Positions 35,842 to 44,037 of a DNA stretch of 56,273 nt are shown piece after piece. Where the stretch lies: contig MVPZ01000084.1 in NCBI GenBank assembly GCA_002067045.1, positions 1 to 56,273 of the forward strand, given 5' to 3'. The DNA comes from Methanomassiliicoccales archaeon PtaB.Bin134 (GTDB lineage: Archaea > Thermoplasmatota > Thermoplasmata > Methanomassiliicoccales > UBA472). Within the stretch, counting starts at the first letter, position 1. The number at the start of each line of letters is the position of its first letter. Both the position numbers and the translations under genes were made by a program. A model generated the notes under the pieces. It made no database searches. It was not told the DNA's origin and worked only from the letters and a program-made list of their open reading frames with translations.

Positions 35842-35848
35842 ATATAAT
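35842..35848 (-). promoter_or_regulatory. TATA box of the small zinc-finger-like gene
   Basis: The minus strand reads CTATTATATC, centred 26 bases before the ATG at 35819. Confidence 0.5.
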
Positions 35849-35901
35849 AGGATTGCTGCACACGGGAATAGAATTATGCCCCCTCCCTGTCATTAAAGGG
35901 C

Positions 35902-36318
35902 ATGAACGACCGCAAGAAGGTTCTGCTCTGCGTGGACGGCTCGGAGAACGCCCTCCGGGCAGTGGAGTTCGCCAGGGACCTGCTGGCCCCCTTGGACGCC
36001 TACTTCACCCTGTTGGTGGTGGTGACCCCTATGGATTGCGATTACTTCATGGAGAAGGACGCGCCGATCTGCGACGTCGACGGGATCGGTAGGGCCAAGT
36101 CCCGGGCCGCGTCCTCCCTGCTGGAAGAGGCGGGGATGGACCACTGCCTGAGCGCCCTCACCGGCAACCCCGCGGAGGTCATCCTTAAGTTGTCCGGGAA
36201 GCACTCCCTGGTGGTCATGGGGCGCAAGGGTTCGGGAAGCCTGCAGTCCATCTCCCTGGGGGGAGTAGCCGGCCAGGTCAGCCAGAACATTAAGGTGCCA
36301 TTGCTGCTGGTCCCTTGA
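35902..36318 (+). CDS. Universal stress protein (UspA family)
   Basis: A 138-residue protein with one UspA domain: KKVLLCVDGSENALRAVEFA at the start and the nucleotide-binding loop GRKGSGSLQSISLGG near 104-118. The final position of the classical GxxGx9G(S/T) motif is Gly rather than Ser/Thr. The fold binds ATP or senses nucleotides in stress. A TATA-like TAGAATTAT lies about 29 bases before the ATG. Confidence 0.9.
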   Translation: MNDRKKVLLCVDGSENALRAVEFARDLLAPLDAYFTLLVVVTPMDCDYFMEKDAPICDVDGIGRAKSRAASSLLEEAGMDHCLSALTGNPAEVILKLSGKHSLVVMGRKGSGSLQSISLGGVAGQVSQNIKVPLLLVP

Positions 36319-36379
36319 CCAATCCAAAGTATTTTTACCCCCGCGGGCATCTCCAGCCCGTTCAGGAAAGGTGCTCGCT

Positions 36380-37027
36380 ATGGTCAAGGTAGCCCCGTCG
36401 ATATTGTCCGCGGACTTCGCCCGCCTGGGAGAGGAGATCCGCCGGGTCCAGGAGGCCAAGGCCGACTGGGTGCATGTGGACGTCATGGACGGGGTGTTCG
36501 TGCCCAACCTGACCATCGGGCCGGAGGTCATCAAGGCCCTGCGGCCCCACGCCGCCATCCCCTTCGACGTCCACCTCATGATCGAGATGCCCGAGAGGTA
36601 CGTGGACCGCTTCGTGGAATGCGGCGCGGACTACCTGACCGTGCACGTGGAGGCCACCCACGACGTGAAGGCCGTGCTGCACCGGATCAGGGCCTTGGGA
36701 TGTAGACCGGGCATCTCTCTGAACCCGGGCACCGAACTGGCCAAGGTGCAGCCCTTCCTGGAGGATGTGGACCTGCTGCTGGTCATGACCGTGCAGCCGG
36801 GCTTCGGGGGGCAATCCTTCAAGCCGGAGGTGCTGCCCAAGATCGCCCGCGCCCGGGAATTGAGGGACGAGGCGGGCCTGGACTTCGAGATCGTCATCGA
36901 CGGGGGCATCAACCGCGAGACCGGCAAGCTGTGCGTGGAACGGGGGGCCACCGTGCTGGCTGCCGGATCGGCGCTCTTCAAGGCCAAGGACATGTCCGAG
37001 GAGATAGCCCTTTGGCACCACTTTTGA
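36380..37027 (+). CDS. rpe: Ribulose-phosphate 3-epimerase
   Basis: A 215-residue TIM-barrel epimerase interconverting ribulose 5-phosphate and xylulose 5-phosphate. The start VKVAPSILSADFARL, the metal ligands in HVDVMDGVFVPN and DVHLMIEMPERY, and TVQPGFGGQSF are all present. The ATG at 36380 has AGGAAAGG upstream; a GTG at 36371 is less likely. Confidence 0.95.
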   Translation: MVKVAPSILSADFARLGEEIRRVQEAKADWVHVDVMDGVFVPNLTIGPEVIKALRPHAAIPFDVHLMIEMPERYVDRFVECGADYLTVHVEATHDVKAVLHRIRALGCRPGISLNPGTELAKVQPFLEDVDLLLVMTVQPGFGGQSFKPEVLPKIARARELRDEAGLDFEIVIDGGINRETGKLCVERGATVLAAGSALFKAKDMSEEIALWHHF

Positions 37028-37089
37028 GTTCGTGCTAACCGATAGCAAGTATAATAACGGTGAACCGGAATCTAGGGCGAACCTTGTCG

Positions 37090-37098
37090 TATTTAAAC
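37090..37098 (+). promoter_or_regulatory. TATA box of the DUF3052 gene
   Basis: TATTTAAAC lies about 41 bases before the ATG at 37135, predicting a leader of about 15 bases. Confidence 0.5.
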
Positions 37099-37134
37099 GA
37101 TAGGGTCAATACAACACGTGAGAATGATCCGACC

Positions 37135-37545
37135 ATGGCGCGAATAGGTTCAAAGAAATCGTTGGTGGCCAAGCTGGGCATCAAGGAAGGCCAGAGGATA
37201 CGCATTATCAACGCCCCTTCCAAGTACGACATGGCCCTGGGCCGCCTGCCCAAGAACGTCGTCGAGGCTGGAAGCGGGGACAGCGATCTCGATTTCGTTC
37301 AGCTCTTCACCGCATCCGAGGACGAGCTCCGCCGGGAGTTCCCCAAGCTGATGCGCTCCCTGAAGGTTGACGGCATATTCTGGGTCTCCTACCCCAGGAC
37401 CTCGTCCAAGATAGACTCGGACCTCACCGGGGTCACCGTAAGGGAAGTGGGGACCGGCAACGGCATGGCCGAGGTGAAGATTTCCTCGCTGGACGAGGAC
37501 TGGGCCGGCATAAAGTTCGTGAACAAGAAGAAGGAATCGGACTGA
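37135..37545 (+). CDS. DUF3052 family protein
   Basis: A 136-residue soluble protein matching the DUF3052 pattern: LGIKEGQRIRIINAPSKY, DFVQLFTASEDELRREFPKLM and DGIFWVSYPRTSSKI. The family is widespread and of unknown function. The ATG at 37135 gives MARIGSKKSL; the upstream extension crosses the TATA box. Confidence 0.85.
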   Translation: MARIGSKKSLVAKLGIKEGQRIRIINAPSKYDMALGRLPKNVVEAGSGDSDLDFVQLFTASEDELRREFPKLMRSLKVDGIFWVSYPRTSSKIDSDLTGVTVREVGTGNGMAEVKISSLDEDWAGIKFVNKKKESD

Positions 37546-37588
37546 GCGGAGCAAAGTTCATATCGGCAGGCCGGTATTGCGGGGTGCA

Positions 37589-37762
37589 ATGTACATGAAC
37601 ATATCTGGCAAACAGATGGTGATGTTCCTCACCGTCATCGTCCCCTTGCTGCTGCTGTTGGCCTCGCTCATCCTGCCCGCGAACATCTGGACGATCATGC
37701 TGGCCCTACTCTGGCTCGGCTTCGGCCTCATGGTGCTCTACCTGCCCAAGGCCAAGGACTGA
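37589..37762 (+). CDS. Small membrane protein, two helices
   Basis: A 57-residue protein that is nearly all hydrophobic, with two segments (about 7-25 and 29-48) and a short Lys-rich end. An ATG at 37595 is also possible. Its stop shares TGATCA with the convergent TRAM gene. No family recognised. Confidence 0.6.
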   Translation: MYMNISGKQMVMFLTVIVPLLLLLASLILPANIWTIMLALLWLGFGLMVLYLPKAKD

Positions 37763-37966
37763 TCAGGCCTTCCGTCCGAAGGCCACCTTCTTTTCTACCC
37801 GGGTTATCCGTACCCTGACCGTCTCCCCGGGATTGGCGTCCGGGACGATTATTACCAGACCGTCCACCTTGCCGATTCCGTCGCCCCTTTCCCCAATGTC
37901 CGTTATCATCACCTCGTACACCTCCCCCTCCCTCACCGGCCTCCTGACCCCCCTCTCCTCGCGCAT
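37763..37966 (-). CDS. Single TRAM-domain protein
   Basis: A 67-residue protein consisting of one TRAM domain (VYEVMITDIGERGDGIGKV and RVRITRVEKKVAFGR). Archaeal stand-alone TRAM proteins act as RNA-binding, cold-shock-like chaperones. The ATG lies about 29 bases from an AT-rich box shared with the divergent fen gene. Confidence 0.92.
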   Translation of the reverse strand: MREERGVRRPVREGEVYEVMITDIGERGDGIGKVDGLVIIVPDANPGETVRVRITRVEKKVAFGRKA

Positions 37967-37989
37967 GCAAATCCATTGGCCGCTTGGAC

Positions 37990-38001
37990 AATAACTTTAT
38001 G
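37990..38001. promoter_or_regulatory. Shared AT-rich box between the TRAM gene and fen
   Basis: AATAACTTTATG reads as CATAAAGTTATT on the other strand. It is about 28-30 bases from both start codons (37966 minus, 38028 plus), so one box may serve two leaderless transcripts. Confidence 0.45.
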
Positions 38002-38027
38002 GCCCGCGGCCGCAATCATTCGGCACA

Positions 38028-39038
38028 ATGGGAGTGAACATTTCCGACCTGGTGGTGGCCAGGGACCTGGAGCCCCGGGACATGATGGGAAGGACCGTGG
38101 CCATAGACGCCTACAACGCCATCTACCAGTTCCTTTCGGTCATAAGGCAGCCGGACGGCACCCCGCTCATGGACCCCCGGGGACGGACCACCTCCCACCT
38201 GGAGGGCCTTCTGAACCGCAACGCCAACCTGCTGGAGATGGGCATCCGGCCGGCCTACGTTTTCGATGGCATCCCCCCGGAGAAGAAGGCCGAGACCATC
38301 AAGGCCCGCCGGGAGCGCAGGGAGGCCGCCCACCGGGAATGGGAGCAGGCCAAGGCCGAGGGGGACGTGCGCAAGGCCTATTCCAAGGCCACGCAGTCCT
38401 CGCGCATCACCAACGAGATCGTGGAATCCTCGCGCATACTCCTGACCCACCTGGGCATCCCGGTGGTCCAGGCCCCGGAGGAGGGCGAGGCCCAGGCCGC
38501 CCACATGTGCGCCAAGGGCGACGTGTGGGCCTCGGCCTCCCAGGACTTCGACTCGCTGCTCTTCGGCGCCCCCCGCCTGGTGCGCAACCTGACCCTCTCC
38601 GGACGCAGGAAGATGCCCGGGCGTGAGGAGTACCGGGAGGTGCGCATGCAGCTGGTGGACCGGGACGAGACCCTGGCCTCCCTGGGGCTGAACGCCCAGC
38701 AGCTGGTGGACCTGTGCATACTGGTGGGCACGGACTTCAACCCGGGGGTGATGGGCATCGGACCGAAGAAGGCCCTGAAGCTGATAAAGACCCACGGCAC
38801 CCTGGCCGGGGCGCTCCGCTCCCTGGGGCTGGAGGGCGACCCCATGGAGAAGGTGCGCTCCATATTCCTGGACTTCGAGCGCACGGATGATTACGTCCTT
38901 CGTTGGTACCCCCCAGACCGCCAGAAGGTCCTGGACATGCTGTGCGGCGAGCACGGCTTCTCCGAGAAGAGGGTGAACGGGGCCCTGGACAAGTTCTCCT
39001 CGGGCAAAAAGGACCAGATGCGGCTGGACATGTTCTAG
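38028..39038 (+). CDS. fen: Flap endonuclease 1
   Basis: A 336-residue structure-specific nuclease for Okazaki fragment processing. The N-terminal XPG region has VAIDAYNAIYQF. The internal region has the acidic sites APEEGEAQAAHM and ASQDFDSLLFG, and VGTDFNPGVMGIGPKKALKLI carries the H2TH motif. The last seven residues QMRLDMF form a PIP-type PCNA-binding tail. It ends with TAG. Length is normal. Confidence 0.96.
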   Translation: MGVNISDLVVARDLEPRDMMGRTVAIDAYNAIYQFLSVIRQPDGTPLMDPRGRTTSHLEGLLNRNANLLEMGIRPAYVFDGIPPEKKAETIKARRERREAAHREWEQAKAEGDVRKAYSKATQSSRITNEIVESSRILLTHLGIPVVQAPEEGEAQAAHMCAKGDVWASASQDFDSLLFGAPRLVRNLTLSGRRKMPGREEYREVRMQLVDRDETLASLGLNAQQLVDLCILVGTDFNPGVMGIGPKKALKLIKTHGTLAGALRSLGLEGDPMEKVRSIFLDFERTDDYVLRWYPPDRQKVLDMLCGEHGFSEKRVNGALDKFSSGKKDQMRLDMF

Positions 39039-39076
39039 CCCGGTATCGGTTCAGATACCCAGCCAGGACCACGAGG

Positions 39077-39084
39077 TTTAAAAG
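39077..39084 (+). promoter_or_regulatory. TATA box of ileS
   Basis: TTTAAAAG lies 37 bases before the ATG, giving a leader of about 12 bases with a short purine-rich site. Confidence 0.5.
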
Positions 39085-39117
39085 GATGATGGCCAATAGG
39101 GGGCCTAAGGGACGGCG

Positions 39118-42100
39118 ATGATAAAGCAGGTCCAAGGCAGTTATAACCCGAGTGCGCTGGAGAAGGAGGTTCAGGCCCATTGGGCCGAGACCGACGCTTA
39201 CAAGAAGACCAAGGAGCTGAGGGCCACCGGCCCCGACTTCTATTTCGTGGACGGTCCGCCGTACACCACTGGATACATCCACATGGGTACGGCCATGAAC
39301 AAGACCATCAAGGACGTGATGGTCCGGTTCAAGAGGATGCAGAGGTTCAACGTCTCTGACACCCCCGGCTACGACATGCACGGTCTCCCCATCGAGGTCA
39401 AGGTGGAGAAGTCCATAGGCGTGAAGAACAAGAAGGAGATCGAGGAGTACGGCATAGACCGCTTCGTCGGCACATGCAAGAACTTCGCCCTGGAGTTCCA
39501 GAAGAAGATGAACGAGGACTTCAAGGAGCTGGGCGTGTGGTTCGACTGGGAGCGTCCATACCTGACCATCTCGCCCAACTACATCGAGGCGGCGTGGTGG
39601 ACCATCAAGCGTGCTTACGACAAGGGACTGCTCATCAGCGCCAGTCGGGTGCTGCCGGGATGTCCGCGCTGCGAGACCGCGCTGGCGGAGGCGGAGATCG
39701 ACTACTGGGATGAGAAGGACCCTTCCATCTACGTCAAGTTCCGTCTCAAGGACGACCCCAAGGCCTCGCTGCTCATCTGGACCACCACCCCCTGGACCCT
39801 GCCGGCCAACCTGGCCGTGGCGGCCCATCCGGACTTCGAGTACGTGAAGGTGCGCTACCGCAGGATAGGGGAGACGGACACCGTCATAATCATGAAGGGG
39901 CTGGAGGAGGAGATCAAGGACCTGGGCGGCTGGGAGAAGTACGACGTGCTGCAGGTCATCCAGGGGGACGACCTGGTGGGGGCCGAGTACATCACCCCCT
40001 TCGTGGACGAGGTCCCCTACCAGACCCAGGCCAGCGGGAAATGGCTGCACAAGGTGCTGCCCTCCAAGAACGTGGAGGCCTCCAACACCGGACTGGTGCA
40101 TATCGCCCCCGGCCACGGCCCGGAGGACTTCGAGCTGGGCAAGGAGTTCGGCCTGGAGCCCTTCTGCCCGGTGGACGAGACCGGTACGTACACCCGCGAG
40201 GTCGGGGACAAGTACGCGGGATGGCACATCAAGAAGGCCAATCCCGAGCTGCTCAAGGACCTGGAGGCCAAGGACCGCCTGTTCTTCAACGGGGTGATCG
40301 AGCACCGTTACGGGCACTGCTGGAGGTGCAAGTCCCCGGTGCTGTTCCGCACCACCGACCAGTGGTTCCTGCGGGTCACCCAGGTCAAGAACCAGATGCT
40401 GGAGGAGATCGAGAAGGTGCGCTGGACCCCGGATTGGGCCGGGTCGTCCCGCGAGTACGACTGGGCCATGAACGCCCGGGACTGGTGCATCTCCCGCCAG
40501 CGGTACTGGGGCATACCCATACCGGTATGGGTCTGCAAGTGCGGGGAGATGAGGGTGGTGGGCATGGCCGACGAGCTCAAGGGGGCCGAGGGCTACCATG
40601 AGGACATGGAGCTGCACCGGCCCTGGATCGACGCGGTCAAGCTGAAGTGCTCTAAGTGCGGGGGACAGATGTCCCGCGTCCCTGACGTCCTGGACGTGTG
40701 GTTCGATTCCGCGGTGGCCTCCTGGGCCCAGCTGGGCTTCCCGAAGAAGAGGGAGGCCTTCGAGCGCCTGTGGCCGGCCAAGTTCATCGTGGAGGCCCAT
40801 GACCAGACCCGCGGATGGTTCTACTCGCAGCTGGCCGCCGGCGTAATCGCCTTCGGCCGCGCGCCCTACGAGTCCGTGCTGATGCACGGATGGATGCTGG
40901 ACGGACAGGGCCAGCCCATGTCAAAGAGCAAGGGCAACGTGGTCGAGCCGGGCAAGGTCATAAAGGAGCACGGCGCGGACGCCCTGCGCTTCTACACCCT
41001 GAAGACCTCCGCCCCCTGGGAGGACATACCCTTCCAGATGGAGGGGGTCAAGAACGCCAGGAAGACCCTCAACGTGCTGTGGAACGTGGTCAACTTCGCC
41101 ACCACCTACATGGCCATAGATAAGTTCGATCCGAGCATGATCACCAAGGAAACGGTCCGGCCCCACTTGAACAGGGAGGATGTCTGGCTGATATCCAGGA
41201 CCGAGATGCTGAAGAACGAGTTCACCAGGCAGGTCAACGCCCTGGAGCTGCACAAGGCCGCAAGGATGCTCGAGGAATACATACTGGAGGACCTCTCCCG
41301 ATGGTACGTGCGGCTCATCCGGGACCGCATGTGGAGCGAGGAGGGGGACGCCGGAAAGCTGGCCGCCTATCGGACGCTCTACGACGCCATCATGGACACC
41401 ACCCTGCTGCTGGCACCCATATGCCCGCACCTGACCGACAGGATATTCATGCATATGGACGGCAGCAAGCCGACCGTGCACATGATGGAATGGCCGAGCA
41501 GCGACCTGACCAAGGTGGACGAGCGCCTGGAGAAGGCCATGGAGATGGTGCAGGAGATCGTGGAGACGGTCACCCGCGAACGCCAGCTCAAGAACGTGAA
41601 GCTCAGATGGCCGATGAAGCGCATCGTCATCAAGGTGGAGAACGACGACCACCTGGCGGCGCTGCGCTCCATGGAGGACATCCTGAGGTCCCAGGCCAAC
41701 GTCAAGGAGGTGGAGTACGTGGGCGCCGGGGAGGAGTGGTCGGAGACCATCCTGAACGTGGTGCCCAACCCCATGGCCATCGGGAAGGTGTACAGGCAAT
41801 GGGCCTCCAAGATCGCCGTCCTGCTGCAGAGCCGCCCCGCCAACCTTATCAAGGAGAGCATGCAGCGCGGACAGTACTCGCTGGGCATCGAAGGGCAGCT
41901 GATCAAGATCGAGCCGAACATGGTCTCCTTCACCATATCGCTGCCCCAGGACGTCTACGCCGCCAACTTCAGCGGGGGCGAGATCTACCTGGACTTCGAG
42001 GTCACCCCGGAGATCGAGGCCGAAGGATACTCCCGGGAGATCATCCGCCGCATCCAGCAGACCCGCAAGGACCTCAAGCTGGACGTTGAGGAGTTCGTCA

Positions 42101-43269
42101 AGGTGGAGATAAGGGCCGACCCACGGGTGGCCGAGTTCGTGAAGATATGGAAGCAGCACATCATGTCCGAGGTGCGCTCCAAATGCCTGGAGCTGGTGGC
42201 CGAGGCCTCCGGCGAGCAGGTCGGCAAGTGGGAGATAGAGGGGGAGAAGGTGGAGATCGGGGTCAGCTCCATGAACCTCAAGGACGCCATGAAGGACCTG
42301 ACCAAGGTCCCGGGGATAACCCCCAAGGTCGCGGAGTCCCTGGTGGACGCCGGGGTGCGCTCGGTCTGCGAGCTGAAGTCCCTGAGCGAGGACAAGCTGG
42401 AGGACCTGACCAAGCTGGGACGGGCGGAGGTGCGCAAGATACTGCACTTCTTTGACCGCTCCCAGGAGCTGGCCAAGGTCCCTGAGCCCGTTGGCGAGTC
42501 TATGGAGAAGAGGGACCTGGTCCCCTACATGCTGCGCATCCCGCGCATGAACGAGCTCAAGGCCGAGATGCTCTACGACGCCGGGTACGATTCCCTGGAG
42601 AAGCTGAAGGCCGCCGGCCGCGAGGACCTGAAGAACTTTCCGGGCCTGGGCAGCAAGACCATCGACGAGATCGTGGGCTACATAGGCAAGGGCGGATTCG
42701 ACCGCGCCTCCAAGTGCCCCAAGTGCGCACACCAGGTGTCCGCCGGGGAGCTGAGCTGCCCCGCCTGCGGCCATTCCATGCTGGCCGAACCAGAGGAAGA
42801 GGCGCCGGAGGAGGAGCAGGGACTGCAGTACGGCTACAGCTACCTGCTGAAGGACGACCGCCCGGACCGCTCCTACCAGCTGTTCATGGAGCAGCTCAGG
42901 AAGGGCAGCAAGGGCTTCTGCATCACCAGGAACTACCCGCTCAAGATCCGCGGGAAGTACGACCTGGGGGACACCCCGGTGATCTGGCTGAGCAACGTGG
43001 GCAAGGAGGACAGCCTGCGCCCCAAGGACCTGGAGAAGCTCAGCTACTCGCTGGAGCAGTTCCTGGCCCAGGGGCAGGGAGTGGTCCTGCTGGACGGGCT
43101 GGAGTACCTGATAACCAACAACAACTTCCTGACCGTGCTGCGCTTCGTGCAGTCCCTCAGGGACCAGGTGGCCATCAACAACTCCATCATGATGATGGTG
43201 CTGAACCCCTCCACCCTGGACGCCAACGAGCTCAATCTGCTGGAGAAGGAGGTCGACGGGACCTTATAG
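39118..43269 (+). CDS. ileS: Isoleucyl-tRNA synthetase with C-terminal HhH / zinc ribbon / DUF835 extension
   Basis: A 1383-residue protein. Residues 1 to about 1050 form a complete archaeal IleRS: HIGH motif HMGT (55-58), KMSKS motif MSKSK (601-605), editing domain and anticodon-binding part. About 330 further residues follow in the same frame. Two helix-hairpin-helix-like repeats (about 1061-1110 and 1139-1190) each contain a PG-type turn. A zinc ribbon has Cys pairs at about 1200/1203 and 1214/1217. An acidic linker and a DUF835-like domain (about 1242-1380) complete the chain. I read the frame through and saw no stop or shift. It ends with TAG. Confidence 0.95.
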   Translation: MIKQVQGSYNPSALEKEVQAHWAETDAYKKTKELRATGPDFYFVDGPPYTTGYIHMGTAMNKTIKDVMVRFKRMQRFNVSDTPGYDMHGLPIEVKVEKSIGVKNKKEIEEYGIDRFVGTCKNFALEFQKKMNEDFKELGVWFDWERPYLTISPNYIEAAWWTIKRAYDKGLLISASRVLPGCPRCETALAEAEIDYWDEKDPSIYVKFRLKDDPKASLLIWTTTPWTLPANLAVAAHPDFEYVKVRYRRIGETDTVIIMKGLEEEIKDLGGWEKYDVLQVIQGDDLVGAEYITPFVDEVPYQTQASGKWLHKVLPSKNVEASNTGLVHIAPGHGPEDFELGKEFGLEPFCPVDETGTYTREVGDKYAGWHIKKANPELLKDLEAKDRLFFNGVIEHRYGHCWRCKSPVLFRTTDQWFLRVTQVKNQMLEEIEKVRWTPDWAGSSREYDWAMNARDWCISRQRYWGIPIPVWVCKCGEMRVVGMADELKGAEGYHEDMELHRPWIDAVKLKCSKCGGQMSRVPDVLDVWFDSAVASWAQLGFPKKREAFERLWPAKFIVEAHDQTRGWFYSQLAAGVIAFGRAPYESVLMHGWMLDGQGQPMSKSKGNVVEPGKVIKEHGADALRFYTLKTSAPWEDIPFQMEGVKNARKTLNVLWNVVNFATTYMAIDKFDPSMITKETVRPHLNREDVWLISRTEMLKNEFTRQVNALELHKAARMLEEYILEDLSRWYVRLIRDRMWSEEGDAGKLAAYRTLYDAIMDTTLLLAPICPHLTDRIFMHMDGSKPTVHMMEWPSSDLTKVDERLEKAMEMVQEIVETVTRERQLKNVKLRWPMKRIVIKVENDDHLAALRSMEDILRSQANVKEVEYVGAGEEWSETILNVVPNPMAIGKVYRQWASKIAVLLQSRPANLIKESMQRGQYSLGIEGQLIKIEPNMVSFTISLPQDVYAANFSGGEIYLDFEVTPEIEAEGYSREIIRRIQQTRKDLKLDVEEFVKVEIRADPRVAEFVKIWKQHIMSEVRSKCLELVAEASGEQVGKWEIEGEKVEIGVSSMNLKDAMKDLTKVPGITPKVAESLVDAGVRSVCELKSLSEDKLEDLTKLGRAEVRKILHFFDRSQELAKVPEPVGESMEKRDLVPYMLRIPRMNELKAEMLYDAGYDSLEKLKAAGREDLKNFPGLGSKTIDEIVGYIGKGGFDRASKCPKCAHQVSAGELSCPACGHSMLAEPEEEAPEEEQGLQYGYSYLLKDDRPDRSYQLFMEQLRKGSKGFCITRNYPLKIRGKYDLGDTPVIWLSNVGKEDSLRPKDLEKLSYSLEQFLAQGQGVVLLDGLEYLITNNNFLTVLRFVQSLRDQVAINNSIMMMVLNPSTLDANELNLLEKEVDGTL

Positions 43270-44037
43270 TCCCAGCGCCTGGAGCACCCTGAGGAAGCCG
43301 GGGACCGTGTCGTAGGAGGCCAGCTCCTCCACGGTGACCCAGGCGTGCTCGGTGTGCTCCCAGTCCAGCTTGACCTCCTCGTCCCCCACCTCGAAGAGGA
43401 AGGGGTAGATGTTCCAGAGGTGGGCCCCGTCCCTTATGCGCAGGGCCTCCGCCTGGCCCATAAGTCTGGCGGTGCTGATGCCGGTCTCCTCGGCCACCTC
43501 CTTCAGGGCGGTCTCCTCCGGCCGCTCCCCGCGCTCCACGAAGCCGCTCACAGCGGCCCACCTCCCCTTGTTGGTGCCGACCTTCTGGCTGCGCTTGAGC
43601 AGCAGCAGGCGGTCCTTGCGCTTCAGGATGCAGGTCACCACCCTCTTCTCCACCAGGTCCATCATGTCCAGGGAATCGCCCACGATCACCGCGCGGTCGC
43701 CCTCTCGCAGGATGGAGATGTCTATGGAATCGATCATGGGCACCTCGGCCATCACCGCGCCGGTGGCCACGATGGTCTCCGCCTCCGAGTTGATTATGGC
43801 CGCGGGGAGGTGGCCGTTCTTCTTCAGGTCCATCATGGTGTACGAACCGACCGTGGAACCCTTGCCATGAGGGAAAACCAGAATCCGGCCGTCGATGCTC
43901 TCCCCCTCCCTGCCGGAGGCCACGGTGAACAGCCCGGTCCGGGGGTCCACCCCGCCTAGGAAGCTGAAGGCCTCGTCCAGTACCATAAGCCGCCCGATCG
44001 CCCTTCCCTTGAATATCGCCCTTCCCTTGATCTTCAC
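43264..44037 (-). CDS. AcnX small subunit (DUF126, phosphomevalonate dehydratase swivel domain) fused to a Nudix hydrolase
   Basis: A 257-residue protein from the GTG at 44037, which overlaps the large-subunit stop as GTGA. Residues 1 to about 125 match the DUF126 swivel domain, with GKGSTVGSY around 58-66 carrying the conserved Ser. Residues about 132-257 are a Nudix domain. The Nudix box spans 165-187 (G165, E171, K179, E180, E183, E184, G186), with Lys in place of the usual Arg before the first catalytic Glu. The small subunit joins AcnX to dehydrate mevalonate 5-phosphate. The Nudix substrate is unknown. The 3' end overlaps ileS by 6 bases. Confidence 0.88.
   Translation of the reverse strand: MKIKGRAIFKGRAIGRLMVLDEAFSFLGGVDPRTGLFTVASGREGESIDGRILVFPHGKGSTVGSYTMMDLKKNGHLPAAIINSEAETIVATGAVMAEVPMIDSIDISILREGDRAVIVGDSLDMMDLVEKRVVTCILKRKDRLLLLKRSQKVGTNKGRWAAVSGFVERGERPEETALKEVAEETGISTARLMGQAEALRIRDGAHLWNIYPFLFEVGDEEVKLDWEHTEHAWVTVEELASYDTVPGFLRVLQALGL

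Noticed and set aside
39036..39117. Pyrrolysine read-through at the fen TAG
   Set aside because: FEN1 ends exactly at a normal PIP-box tail and the sequence after TAG holds the ileS promoter.
38737..40887. Long minus-strand open frame (over 700 codons) opposite fen and ileS
   Set aside because: It is antisense to two confidently identified genes; its translation is rich in H, G, L and R as expected for a GC-rich shadow frame, with no family match.
40921..42774. Minus-strand open frame of about 617 codons opposite ileS
   Set aside because: Shadow of the IleRS C-terminal half; there is no promoter and the composition is atypical.
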